64,000 bases of DNA, taken from Parasponia andersonii (Eukaryota > Streptophyta > Magnoliopsida > Rosales > Cannabaceae). Position numbers and translations under genes: made by a program. Under the pieces are notes generated by a model. That model searched no databases, was not told the origin of the DNA, and saw only the letters and a list, made by a program, of their open reading frames with translations. Shown piece by piece: positions 43,679 to 56,052 of this stretch; within the stretch, counting starts at the first letter, position 1, and each line of letters opens with the position of its first letter. The stretch covers positions 516,163 to 580,162 of the forward strand of contig JXTB01000120.1 in NCBI GenBank assembly GCA_002914805.1, read 5' to 3'.

Positions 43679-44270
43679 NNNNNNNNNNNNNNNNNNNNNN
43701 NNNNNNNNNNNNNNNNNNNNNNNNNNNNNNNNNNNNNNNNNNNNNNNNNNNNNNNNNNNNNNNNNNNNNNNNNNNNNNNNNNNNNNNNNNNNNNNNNNNN
43801 NNNNNNNNNNNNNNNNNNNNNNNNNNNNNNNNNNNNNNNNNNNNNNNNNNNNNNNNNNNNNNNNNNNNNNNNNNNNNNNNNNNNNNNNNNNNNNNNNNNN
43901 NNNNNNNNNNNNNNNNNNNNNNNNNNNNNNNNNNNNNNNNNNNNNNNNNNNNNNNNNNNNNNNNNNNNNNNNNNNNNNNNNNNNNNNNNNNNNNNNNNNN
44001 NNNNNNNNNNNNNNNNNNNNNNNNNNNNNNNNNNNNNNNNNNNNNNNNNNNNNNNNNNNNNNNNNNNNNNNNNNNNNNNNNNNNNNNNNNNNNNNNNNNN
44101 NNNNNNNNNNNNNNNNNNNNNNNNNNNNNNNNNNNNNNNNNNNNNNNNNNNNNNNNNNNNNNNNNNNNNNNNNNNNNNNNNNNNNNNNNNNNNNNNNNNN
44201 NNNNNNNNNNNNNNNNNNNNNNNNNNNNNNNNNNNNNNNNNNNNNNNNNNNNNNNNNNNNNNNNNNNNNN
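43679..44270. other. Assembly gap (592 N)
   Basis: Run of N inside CACTA-2. It probably hides the N-terminal half of the Ulp1-like protease, where its catalytic His and Asp would be. Frames that cross it are artefacts. Confidence 0.99.
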
Positions 44271-44850
44271 TCGGCTTAGCTCTCCGTGAAGAAATTGGTT
44301 TAACAATGATCGAGTAAGTTCTCTAATAGTTATTTTGTTATAGTTCAGTTTTTTATGGTATTTTTACTTATGGTTACTATTGCTAACCTTTTATTATTAT
44401 GTTTGCGCATTTCCAATTCAAAGTTCATTCAAGATATATATAATATAGAAAAAGGGAAGAAAAGAAGACCAAATGGTCCAGTTTATAATTTAATAAAAGT
44501 ACTAAACTTGAATTATTAACACTTGTTGGGTGGAAGATTAATTAAAATTACTTATGTTTACTTTCTGCTTATGTATAGTGCCTAAGACAACCGACAAATG
44601 TTGAGTGCGGATTCTACATATGTAAATTTATGAGAGAAGTCATTGAACAAGCTAATGTTAAATTATTTACCACAATAGTATGTAACCATATGTTTAATTA
44701 GTTCTATTCTAATTTATAGTTTGATTGATAACTTTCTAACAAATAAGGTGTTTGAATTTGTAGTTTAATGGAAAAAATTTCTATATAAAGGATGATATCA
44801 ATGGACTTCTTGAAGGATGGGTCGAAGAACTAATACAATTTCTCATTTGA
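44271..44850 (+). pseudogene. CACTA-2 Ulp1/C48-type protease, C-terminal part
   Basis: An exon-like piece reads CLRQPTNVECGFYICKFMRE (44579-44640), carrying the catalytic Cys motif of Ulp1 proteases (Cys codon at 44606, compare ECGYYV). It ends near a GTATGT donor (about 44678) and is followed, after a TAG acceptor (about 44763), by IKDDINGLLEGWVEELIQFLI and a stop at 44848-44850. Ulp1-like genes occur in some plant CACTA and Mutator-like elements, where they might remove SUMO or a SUMO-like tag from host or element proteins. The piece after the gap up to about 44310 may also be coding. The start is lost in the gap, so intactness cannot be judged. Confidence 0.68.
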
Positions 44851-45079
44851 GATTCTTAATCTTTATTTATTTAAACTATATGTAATCGTTGATGATCATG
44901 TTAATTTAAACTATATGGATATGATTATGATCAAATTATTATATTAATTTAATATTAATATGTAAATATATATTTATACTCCATTTTATTTTAAATATTT
45001 GGTGTATGTAATGAAGTTGGATTACATTAATAAAATTCCAGGGGGTAGTATAGATAAATACGTTACAAATACCCCTTAG

Positions 45080-45400
45080 AAATATGTACCACGGTGCTTA
45101 TAAGGTGTCGAGGAAGATGTTATCTACCAAGGTGACTTGGTATTTAGATACTAAGGCGTTTAACAGGCGCCGTGGAAGATGCCTTTTATGGCACCTCCAA
45201 GGCGCCTTAGTAGACATCTTCCTCGATGCCTTATAAGCGCTTTGGTATTTAGGTATCTAAATACCAAGGTGCTTATAAAACGCCGTAGAAGATGCCTTTC
45301 ACGGTGCCTATTAGGTGCCTTGGTAGACCTTCCACGGCGCCTTATATGTACCTTCGTAGCCAAGACTTATTACGACACCTACAACTAAGACACTTTTGTG
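45080..45400 (+). repeat. CACTA-2 right subterminal repeats
   Basis: A dense array of words like CCACGGCGCC, CCAAGGCGCC and AGAAGATGCC in both orientations. It includes an 80-base fold-back at 45215-45294 (arms of 38 bases, 4-base loop GTAT). Frames open on both strands in this block follow from repeat composition. Confidence 0.8.
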
Positions 45401-45460
45401 GGCTCCGTGAAAGGCCTTTCAAGGCACTTACACCTTGAAAGGCCTTTTTTTGTTGTAGTG

Positions 45461-47124
45461 GGAGTTACAAATAATTAGCCAAAAAGGACCGAAGGCCACA
45501 CTAATTAAGTGGTTGAACGTTTTCTCTTATACTTGTCATAAATATGGGCCAAATTCTCGAGCCAGGCCTTGTAGATTGGGCTGCATATTAGCCACTACTA
45601 GATAGGCAAGTGATTAATTACCTACGGACGGATACCAGAGATGGACAACTCCCGGTTCAAAGGGAAATAGACCACATGAGTAGGTATGTTTATGGATATT
45701 AAAATGACTTTTATAGAAGTGTCACATCATTACATTATTGGTTGATAGTTGATTCTAGAAAAAATCATAAATTATGATCATAACTATATTAATAACTTTG
45801 TGAATGTGACCCTCCTGCAAAAATCATTTGGAAAAAAACATATTGGCAGTCATTTTGGCCCAGATTACTCCTATTCTGGTCTTTCATATTTGACCTGTTA
45901 AAAAAATGGAGAATTAGGTAGCCTAACAAATGATCAAGTGATGCGATCAGTTACAAAATTTCATTTTAGGTTTGTGGAAGCAAACTACGAGTGAAAACCA
46001 ATATGCAATTATAATCGTTACATTGACTCGGTACATCTAAATGTGTGGTAATTAGGGGGGAATTTTCTTTTCTTTTTGCTGAACAATATTAGAAGAAACT
46101 TCATTCATGCAGAGCCAAGACAGTTCTTAATTTCTACGATTATCATTCATAAGCCACCTACATATTTTTAGCACTATTACAACCACAAGATTTTATTCAG
46201 TTTGTGGGTGATGAAGATGGGAATGGAATAGGTATTCCTAAAGAAAACTTATTTCATTACTTGATTTGCTCGGGAAAGGCCCTTTCCAATGGAATATTCA
46301 TTCCACTAAATCCGTGCATGGAATTTTCTTCTCCCCGTACTAAACAAAGTGGAAATGAGATCATTCCATTTTTCCACACCTAAATTCACATGAGTCACTT
46401 AATTGTCCTTGTTAGGGTGTACGAACAAATTCTAAACTGTCTAAACAGAGAAATGCACGTAATGAGTTTATAAACGTTTGTTTTCGTATTCTTCTAATCA
46501 TTTAATTGATTAACAATATGAGATGGAACTCCAAATCCTAACAAGTGGTAGTATTCATGGGATTTCAGCTTTGTAATTAATATAGTAGCATATCTGAAAA
46601 GAGATGATGATGATAACGAAACAACTGATAAACACACCGATATTAGAAAACAATTAATTCATTTGGAATTAATCTTTATTTTTTTAATTAATATTTCTCC
46701 CTATTTCTTATTATTTTTTCTTTTAACTATTCTATTTTATTTTTTCTAAAAAAAGGTTTTATATATAATAGTAAATTAATAAAACATATTATTCTTCAAA
46801 AGAAATTAATTATACATTTAGTTTTAGAAGAAGGACATTTTGGTCACATATATAGAAGGAATTAATACAGAAGTAATTACATTCCCTTCTAGTAGGCAAC
46901 CATGGTAGTTCTCATCCATGAATACGTACTAATTTCATAGTTCCAACCAAACAAGTGATTAGTTTCGTTCACCATTTTATTACTGTTCTTATTTCATAGC
47001 CATTATACCATGTTATCATTATTATTAATCCATTACTGAATTTACTGTTACGAGCTAACTATAACCAAACGCATGAAAATTGTCAACATAGTTTTTCTTA
47101 AAGTTGGCGCGCAAGCGTGATGAT
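45461..47124. other. Intergenic DNA with MITE-like debris
   Basis: No gene visible. The part from about 46205 to 47070 is rich in GGAAT/ATTCC words (GGAATGGAATAGG near 46221, TCCATTTTTCC near 46365) and in AACCAAAC words (46946, 47062), a composition common in degraded plant hAT-type MITEs. I could not define ends or a target-site duplication. Confidence 0.35.
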
Positions 47125-47450
47125 TGTAAAAACCAGATTTTAAAAAGGGCAAAAGAGTCATTTTTTAACATAATAGTAATTTGGTAATTTCAATTTTTCT
47201 GAATATTTGATTAAAATATTATGATTATTTTATTGGGTACTACAATTATAAAAAATTGCTTAAAAGTCCTCAGAAAATCCCATCTTCTCACTTTAAGTGC
47301 TTAGAAGAGAGAGAGAAGAAACTCTCTGCCGAAGCTCAACGACGCTGCACTGCCGCCCTCTGCTGTCCACATGCTGGCCTGCACCCACCACTAGCCACTG
47401 AAGAAGCCCCACCTGTCGTCACCGCCCGATGAAGTTGGCACCAATATCAA

Positions 47451-49467
47451 TGTGAAAACCTTGATTTTAAATTAGAGGTATTCTTGTCTTTCCATAAATT
47501 AAGGGGAAAAAATTAAATTAATAAAAGGTTGGCTAAAAGTTAAATTAAAATTGAAAGAAGAGTCAAAGAGAGAGAATTCTTTGAAGTTCGGGTCAATGTC
47601 GTATTTATAAGGATGTAAGTGAAGAACAAATGTAAAGCTTGGGCCATAGTATAATTTTAAAACTTATTTTGACCAGCCCATTAAGGATACATGTCAAAAT
47701 TCCCCCCAAAATCCCTAAAACTCTCTCCCTCTCACATTCTTTCGCTCCCCCTATCTTCTTCTTCCTCTTATTCATGAAACTTTGGAGAATGAAAATGTGG
47801 TTTAAGATAGGAGAACAGGTGGTAGATTTGTGGAAAATAGCTGAACAATGTGAGAAAAATTAAAGTCTGAAATTGTGACATGTATCTAAATATTTTAAAA
47901 AATTAGTATTTTTATAACTTTTGTATTTAGATTCTAATTGAGCCCAAATTCGAGCTAGAGGCCTCGAAATTAAAATTGGACTTCAGAATTGGACTAAGTA
48001 AGATCAAGAGACAAGTTTTGATATAAAACATCAATAGGTTTTGAGGTGGCACAAAATCCAAGATACAAGATTCGGGATTTCGCCCCAATTTGCATGCCAC
48101 GGTCCTGGTCTCGACCTAGGGCCCCAATTAATCGAATTATATGTCTAACTTAGCATTCTTTAGCACTCAAAATTCAGTGGTGATCTTCGTTTCACAATTT
48201 AAGGTTTCATTTGGCAAGTTGCCCCTAAAAGTGAGCTCACGAGATCTCGAAACAACCCTTCGAGCAATTGGATGACCAACAGTAGAATCTATGGGCGTCG
48301 GTAGCTTAACTTAACTATCAAGACGAGGTAGGGGTTCAATTACCATGTTTTATACCTATTTTGTTTAAAAATATGCATTATGACCTATTTCTTGAAATTG
48401 TTGATTTTCATGGATTTCAATGATTTTATTAGGTATTTGGTGAACTGTTGAGATATATTAGATAATTTAGGAATTAGTTTGTATAATTTTTATGCAAGTT
48501 TAAAATTTCGGTCTTGGAAACATACAGCCGTTATGCTGCCTAGTTTTCTGCAAATCTCATAATAACACTAATGAGTTTTAAAGCATGATTTTCTTGATAT
48601 ACTTGATGCATGGTTATTACACACTCTATAATTTATTATACCTACCATAGGATCATACACTTGAGTTCCATTTTAGTACCATGGTATTTAGATTGTTAGC
48701 GAGTTACTGCAACACTAGGTAAGAGACCTAGGCTCCCTATGCAGGATTTGCCGACATACCTTCGAGTAGTATCAGGATACTGGATACCTCTGTTTAAGAG
48801 GTATTACAGGACCATGATAAGAGGATGAGAGCTAATACTTATAGTTAGTTGATTTTTTATATGTACAACATGATGGTAATTTTGATTTTGGTTTTGAATG
48901 TTTGATTACTCTTGATTATTTGTAAACCTGTTTTATAAATAGATTTTAGAAATGTATTAACCATGCTGGCTTGAAAAGTTGCATTCATACCAAAAAAGTA
49001 ATTGAATTCCTACTGAGCATGTAAATGTTCGCCTTTTTATCTTTCTATCTCTTAAGTGATGTGTAGTGTGACTTGGGCAACTCCGAAGTGGAGTGACCAA
49101 GAGAGGAAGATTGTTACTAGTTTAGTAGTTGATAACTATTTAGTAACTCTTATTTTGGATTTGTAATAACACTTAAGGCTCATACATTTGATTTAGCCTG
49201 TATTATCTATCATGCCTACTTGTGATGATGATGGTGATGCATATATATGTTTTATGAATATTATCAATAGTCTATATCTATTGATGACCACAAATTGTAG
49301 AAATTTATAATTTGGATTATTTTTGCAAATTTTACAGAAGCTGTAGTTTTTAAACCAGCTATCATTTTTCTGAAAAATTGAAATTTCTAATATTTTTTAA
49401 AACAAATTATGAATTTTCACTTGTGAAATTCCTCTTTTGCTACTAGCTCGGAGTTTGGGTCATAATA
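47451..49467 (+). repeat. Gypsy-2 LTR 1
   Basis: Starts TGTGAAAACCTTG. The end reads GGGTCATAATA where the family has GGGTCGTGACA, all differences being C/T or G/A transitions. It lacks about 370 bases present in LTR 2 (counterpart of about 53811-54183). Confidence 0.88.
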
Positions 49468-49475
49468 GAAAATTT

Positions 49476-49486
49476 TGGTATCAGAG
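49476..49486 (+). other. Gypsy-2 primer-binding site
   Basis: TGGTATCAGAG, initiator-Met type, 8 bases after LTR 1 as in Gypsy-1. Confidence 0.8.
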
Positions 49487-49589
49487 TAGAGATTTAATTA
49501 CCTAGGATGTGACACCATTAGACTAGATTGCGATTTTTTTTTCAAAAGTACTTGCATCACTGTCTTTGGCATATGAATACATAACTATA

Positions 49590-50225
49590 ATGCCTCTGAA
49601 AAGAAGAATACTGAAGCAAGAGAATAGGGTTAAGACTCCCCCATCATAATACCAAATTCTTGACCCTCTTGCAAACTCTTATGATACTTTATGAGCATTA
49701 TCAGGTTTAAGGATAGGGCAAAATCCTGAGGCCCATCAGACTAATTTTTTAAGGACTTTGTGAAGCTCAAATCACCGTCATTTGATAGGAAACCTGATCC
49801 CACTTTGGCTAAGAGATGGCTTAGATAAATCAAGAGGACTTTTGCTGCTATTAGAACATCAGCAGAGTTCTAAGTAACCTTCACCACTTATAAGCTCACT
49901 AATGGAGCTATTATGGAGATAGTCAAGTTGACTCAGGATGTGACTAATATGACTTGGGATACCTTTGAGGGATTGTTCAGGAGTCATTATGCTAATGCTA
50001 GTCGTAAAACTACTAGGGCTACACTTAGATTTTTCTGACTCCACAAAGTTCTGGGAACCAACGAGGATATGGATATACTGGTACCAGTCCAGGAACTAGT
50101 AGCAGCTGCCCTAGCTAAGGAAGAGAAAACAAAAGGAGAAGCAAAGCTTCTAGTCAAGTTTATATAGTTATAGAGGTAGATGAGACTCATGACCACACTG
50201 GCTGAGATGTTTTTGATAGTATGAT
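49590..50225 (+). pseudogene. Gypsy-2 gag, decayed
   Basis: Opens MPLKRRILKQENRVKTPP, matching the start of Gypsy-1 gag in position and character. Only fragments of the gag region follow, with many stops and shifts. The zinc-knuckle region and the Gln/Ser-rich tail of Gypsy-1 gag are missing, so a sizeable deletion lies near 50160. Confidence 0.7.
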
Positions 50226-53200
50226 TCTCATTTTCTACTCTTGAGCTCGTCTTATTTGATTCTAGTTCATCCCATGTTGTTTACACAAATGTTGCGATTG
50301 GAATGCTTTGTGTTGGACCATGTGTTGACTTTAGGAACACCTATAGGTGGAGTTATTGATGTTTCTTCTATCTTTCATAGTTTTCTTGTTGTAATTGATG
50401 TTAGAAAGCTAGGAGATTTGGTTATGTTGCCATTGCAATAAATTGATGTGATTCATGGTATAGATTAACTATCCAAATACCGAGTGACTGTTGACTATTT
50501 CAACAAGAGAGTGACTCTTTTTCCAAAGGATGGGTATCCTATTGTTTACCAAGCTCATTTGAATCCTTTGAAACCAAGTCCTATTCTGAACACATGTATA
50601 GGTGGAAGAAAGAAACTAGAGTGCTATGGGAATTTCTTTACCATCGATAGTGAGATAGGAACTACTGATTAGTACCCTTAGATAACCATAGTTAGTGAGT
50701 TTCCAAATGTTTTTCCCAAGGATTTACCAGGGCTACCACCTGATAGGGAGATTGAGTTCTACATTGATTTGACTCTTGGAGCTCAGCCAGGTTCTATTTC
50801 AGCCTATTGAATAGGTCCAGCAGAAATAACTAAGTTGAGAAATCAGCTGCATCATCTTTTATCAAAAGGATTTATTAGGAGTAATACCTCTCTATGGGGT
50901 GCTCCTATTTTGTTTGCCAAGAATACTGATGTAACGTTTTGACTCTGTGTGGATTATAGAAGATTGAATTAGCTAACGGTGAAGAACAAGTATCCTTTGG
51001 CAAGAATCATGAATTGTTTCATCTACCTAGTGGATCTAGATTGTTTTCCAAAATTAATCTTCGATCTAGTTATCATCAATTGAAGATCCGAGAGGAAGAC
51101 ATACCAAAAACTGCATTCAAGACTCGTTATATTCACTTTGAGTTCCTAATTATATCGTTTGGTCTGACTAATGCTCTAGCAATATTCATGGATCTTATGA
51201 ACAGAATTTTCAAACCTTATTTAGATCAGTTTATAGTTATCTTCATTGATGACATCTTGATCTATTCTAAAACTCAAGAAGAACATGCTAAGTGTGAATT
51301 CTGGATGATAGAAGTGAAATTTTTGGGGCATGATTTATCTTGTAAAGGAATTTGGGGTGACCCTTCCAAGATAGAATTCGTACTAAAAAAGGAAAGATCG
51401 AAAAATGTAATTGAGATAAGAAGTTTCCTTAGTCTAGCGGGTTATTACCGCCGTTTTGTTGAGAATTTCTCTAGAATTGCAATGCCTTTGACAAAGTTAA
51501 CGAGAAAGAACGTCAAGTTTGTATGGAATGATGATTGTGAAGCAACTTTAATGGAATTAAAGGGAACATTGATAACTGCACATGCTTTTACTATTCTTAA
51601 TAATAATAGACCTTGCGTTGTGTATACCGATGCTTCTGGTTCAGGATTAGGATGTGTCTTAATGCAAAATGGCAAGATAGTGGCTATGCTTCCCGTCAGT
51701 TAAAGCCACATAAGAAAAACTATCATGACTTGGAGTTAGCAGTTGTGATATTTGCTCTTAAGATTTAGAGATGCTATCTATATAGTGTGAAATTTGAGTT
51801 TAAGTATCTCTTTACTCAATGAAACTTGAACTTGAGACAAAGAAGATGGATTGAGTATATGGAAGACTATGACTTCAAACTTCGATACCATCCTAGAAAG
51901 GCCAATACTATAGTTGATGCTTTGAGCAAAAAGTCTCATAACATGCTCGCTTCTTTGGTACGAGAAGATTGGAAGAATTAGGTTACCATTGGTGACTACA
52001 ACTTGGAGTATAGTGAAAATGGGGAAACTGCTTGTATCAATAATATTATGGCTATGCCATCACTTCTCTAGATAGCACAACAAAATCAATGGCAAGATCA
52101 TAGACTAAGAGTGATTTGGAACCAACTTCAGAATGGTGAGCAGTTTGATGGTTGGACTACTAATAAAGAATGATATATGTTTTTCAATGGAAGGCTAACT
52201 GTAGCCGATGACCCTCTTCTTAGAGAAACTATTCTAAATGAGGCTCATAAGTCCAAGTTTGCAGTACATCCTAGTAGCACTAAGTCCAAGTGTATGACTT
52301 GTCAGTAAGTCAAGATAGAACATCAGAGGCCAGCAGGATTACTTCAACCTTTACCTATCCCAAAGTGGAATGGCATAAAATCACCATGGATTTTGTAACA
52401 AGTCTATGAAGAACTCGAAGAAAGAATGATGTTGTTTGGATTATAGTTGATCGGATAATACAAATTGCTTGTTTTAAACCGATTAAGATTGATTTTCACT
52501 CACACAACTTACTCGTCTTTACATGGATAACATTGTTTGCTTACATAGGGTACCATCAAGCATAATTTCTAATAGAAATCTAAGATTTATATCAAAGTTC
52601 TGGAGAGCTTTGGTAACAAAGCTTAATCTCAGTCCAGCTCATCATCTTCAGATATATGGCCAATCTGAGAGGACTTTACAGATTCTAGAGAACATGTTTC
52701 GCTCATGTATACTGGATTTTGGCAGAAGTTGGGATGATCACCTATCATTGATAGAGTTTGCTTACAATAATTACTACCAAGCTAGTTTTGGTATGATGCC
52801 ATATGAAGTACTACATGGGAGACCATGATGCAGAGGAGTGTGTTATTATTAGGCTAGATCTAGTATAAAAGACTAGATCTAGCATAAAAGACTACTGAAA
52901 AGGTTAACAAGATCAGAGAGAAACTTAAAGTTATTTAGAGTCACCAGAAAAGCTATACATATCTCATAAGACGCGAGGTAGAATTTGATCTTAGTGACAG
53001 GTTATTCTAGAAAGTTACGCCAATGCGTGGAGTCACGATATTTGGAGTTAAAGGGAAGTTAGCTCCAAGGTATATTGGACCATTCGAGATTACTGATAGA
53101 ATTGGGTCGGTTACTTATCATTTAGATCTACAACCATAATTGGGTGGAGTACACAATGTATTTCATGTTTCAATGCTTACGAAGTGCATACTTGACTCAT

Positions 53201-53430
53201 CTCATGTTATCTAGTACAAAGAAGTACCTATCCAAAAGAAAGTAACCTATAAGGAGCAACTAGTTCAAATACTTGGAAGAGCACTCAAGGTACTTTGTAA
53301 CAGAGAGATTCCGCTTGTCAAGGTTCTTTGGGAATACCACAAGAAAGAAGAAGCAACTTGGGAACTTGAGACCGAGATGTACAACAAGTATCCTCATTCA
53401 TTTTACTTTCAGCTTGAGGCTGTACTTTGA
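50226..53430 (+). pseudogene. Gypsy-2 pol, decayed
   Basis: Protease remnant (50241-50460) with LECFVLDHVLTLGTPIGGVI. RT pieces: KRVTLFPKDGYPIVYQA and KLECYGNFF (50500-50660), GAPILFAKN (about 50900), then an open stretch 51014-51703 with [29 protein letters not shown] (FIDD at 51242-51253), [17 protein letters not shown] and RNase H start [10 protein letters not shown]. An in-frame loss of about 60 bases lies behind the FIDD motif (about 51290). RNase H continues to ADALSK-like at about 51920. Integrase: the zinc site is cut by a deletion of about 70 bases near 52287; core relics include SERTLQILENMF and YNNYYQASFGMMPYEVLHG (52660-52828). The end has NREIPLVKVLWEY and a stop at 53428-53430. 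Confidence 0.85.
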
Positions 53431-53483
53431 TTCATACCTTATACTTTGAATTTCAGAACTAAATTCCCTTAAGGAGAAGAGAA

Positions 53484-55842
53484 TCTGAAAACCTTGATTT
53501 TAAATTAAGGGTATTCTTGTATTTTCATAAATTGAATGGAAAAAAACTAAATTAAAAAAAGTTGGCTAAAAGTTAAATTAAAATATAAAAAGGGGTCAAA
53601 GAGAGAGAATTCTTTGAAGTTAGGGACAATTTCGTATTTATAAAAACGTAAATGAAGAACAAAGGTGAGGCTTGGGCCATAGTACAATTTTAAAACTTAT
53701 TTTGGCCAGCCCATTAAGGACATATGCCAAAATTCCCCAAAAAATCACCCAAAATCTCTAACATTCTCTATCTCTCACGTTCTCCCTCTCCCCCTCACTT
53801 CTTCTTCTTCTTCTTCGACCTTCTTTCTTCTTCCTCTATATCGTTGGCCACCGGAGACTGAACCATTGCCTGAGCTCTAGCCACCTACCACTCCCTTGTT
53901 GGACGAACCCACCTCGGCGGCCACCACCAGTAGTCGCACTGCCCAGCCACGATAAACAGCGAGTGAAGTTGCACCTAAACTGCGACTTTTTGCAGTGGTT
54001 TTTCGCCATTCTAGGCATTGTGGCCACAACCAAATCAGAGCCCAAGCTTTCTCCTACATGGGTTGACCCTACACCACCAAACATTTCTGGCCATGGAGCT
54101 CCGATGAGTATTTAAATGTTTTTAAGTCATTTTCATCACAAAAAATGGCATTTGTGGAGTTATTTTTGTTATGTTCATCCATTACTCATGAAACTTTAGA
54201 AGATGAAAATATGGTTTAAGATAGGAGAATTAATAGTGGATTTGTGGAAAATGGATGAATAGATTGAGGGAAATTGAAGTCTGAAATTTGTTGCATTCAT
54301 CAAAATATTTTCAAAAATCGGTATTTTTATAACTTTTGTAGTTAGTTTTTAATTAAGTGCAAATTTGAGCCAGAGGCCTCGAAACTGAAATTAGACTTCG
54401 AAATTGGACTAAGTAAGATCAAAAGATGAGTTTTGATATAAAACATCAACAGGTTTTGAGGTAGGACAAAATCTGAGACGCGAAACTCAAGATTATGCCT
54501 CGATTTGTATGCCACGGGCCCGATCTTGGTCTGGAGCCCAAATTAATCGAGTTATATGTCTAATCTAGTATTTTTAGGTACTTTCAATTTAGTAGTGGTC
54601 TTTGTTTTGTAATTTGAGACTTCATTTAGAATGTCTCCCCTCAAAGTGAGCTCACAGGATCCCCAAAAAACCATCCGAGGGACCGGGTGACCAAAGAGAG
54701 AATCTACAAGTGCCGATAGCTTAGCTTAGCTATCAAGGTGAGGTAAGGGTTCAAGTACCAAGTTCTATACCTATTTTGTTTAAAAATATACATTATGACT
54801 GATTTTTTGAAATTGTTGATTTTCATGAATTTCAATGATTTTATTGGGTATTTAGTGAACTTATGAACTGTTGAGATATATTAGATTATTCTTGGGTTTG
54901 TTTATATGGTTTTATGTAGGTGTAAAATTTTAGTTTAGGGAAAATACAGCCATTATGCTGCCTAATATTTTGAAATTCCAAAATAATACCAATGAGTTTT
55001 AAAGGATGATTTTCTTAATATACTTTATGTATAGTTATTACACACTCTATGATATATTGTACCTACCATAAGATCACACAATTAAGTTCTATTTTAGCAT
55101 CATGGTACTTAGATCACTAGCGAGTTGCTGCAACATAAGGTGAAAGACTTAGGCCCCTGCGCTGGATTTGCTGACACACCTCCAGATAGTGTCAAGATGC
55201 TGGGTACCTTATTCAAGAGGTATTACAAGACCGTGATAAGAGGTCTCATACTTTTACTTGATTGATTTATGATATGTACAATATGATGGTGATTTTGGTT
55301 TTGGTTTTAAATGTGTGATTACTCTTGATTATTCGTAAACTTGTTTTATAAATGAATTTCGGAAAGGTACTAACCATACAGGTTTAAAAAGTTGCATTCA
55401 TACCAAAAAAGTATTGAATTCCTACTAAGCATGTAAATGCTCACATTTTTATCTTTTCCTTTCTCAGGTGGTGTGCAGTATGACTTCGGCAACTCTAAAG
55501 CAGAGTGACTAAGAAAGGAAGATTGTTCCTAGTTTAGTAGTTGGTAACTACTTAATAACTCTTATCTTGGATTTGTAGTAATACTTAAGGTTCATACTTT
55601 TGATTTAGCATGTATTATCTATTATGCCTACTTGTGATAATGATGGTGATGCATATATATGTTTTATGAATATTATCAACAGTCTACATCTATTAGTGAT
55701 CACAAACTGTGGGAATTTATAATTTTGGTTTTTACAAATTTTACTCAAGCTGTCATTTTTATACCAGCTGTCATTTTTTTGAAAAATTAAAATTTTTAAA
55801 ATTTCCTAAAACAAATTATAAATTTCCACTTAGGTTATGGCC
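53484..55842 (+). repeat. Gypsy-2 LTR 2
   Basis: Starts TCTGAAAACCTTG after the purine-rich CTTAAGGAGAAGAGAA. About 2.36 kb, including the CT- and GC-rich block (about 53760-54110) absent from LTR 1. Its last bases are also altered: about 36 bases before the GGTCATA-like end are missing. Confidence 0.82.
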
Positions 55843-56052
55843 AAAATTTTTGATATCGGAGCAGAGGTTTAATTATCTTAGATGTGACGCCATTAGACTA
55901 GATTGTGACCTCTTTTTCAAAATTACTTGCATCATTATCTCACTAACACTTTGGCATATGAATACATAACTATAATACCTCTAAAGAGAAGAATACCGAG
56001 ACAAGAGCCAAGGGTTGGGATTCCCCCACCACAGCAGCAAATCCCTAACCCT
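55843..56052 (+). repeat. Second copy of Gypsy-2 primer site and gag start
   Basis: TGATATCGGAGC (degraded primer site) and ATACCTCTAAAGAGAAGAATACC repeat, with changes, the sequence at 49476-49660; the gag ATG has become ATA. It stops in the equivalent of the first 30 codons of gag. Confidence 0.8.

Larger units (their letters stand above)
37494..45460 (+). mobile_element. CACTA-2: CACTA/EnSpm transposon with TNP2 and Ulp1-like genes
   Basis: Left end TACTACTAAAAATG differs from the CACTA-A end by its first base; right end finishes TTGTTGTAGTG at 45460. Flanks are AGA (37491-37493) and GGA (45461-45463), a 2-of-3 match. Between them lie a leader shared with CACTA-A, remains of the TNP2 transposase with its N-terminal associated domain, DUF4218 and DUF4216 regions, a TnpA-like gene and a Ulp1-type protease gene, all on the plus strand in the order usual for large plant CACTA elements. 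The left and right terminal repeats are only moderately alike, so the right boundary is less certain. All genes are damaged. Confidence 0.78.

Noticed and set aside
43611..44306. Frames on both strands across the second N gap
   Set aside because: Artefacts of N translation; only the segment after 44271 has a motif of its own.
45160..45388. Arg-rich frames on both strands
   Set aside because: Translated subterminal repeat words of CACTA-2.
53836..54084. 82-codon minus frame in Gypsy-2 LTR 2
   Set aside because: Lies in the GC-rich LTR block, which is deleted in LTR 1; no motif.
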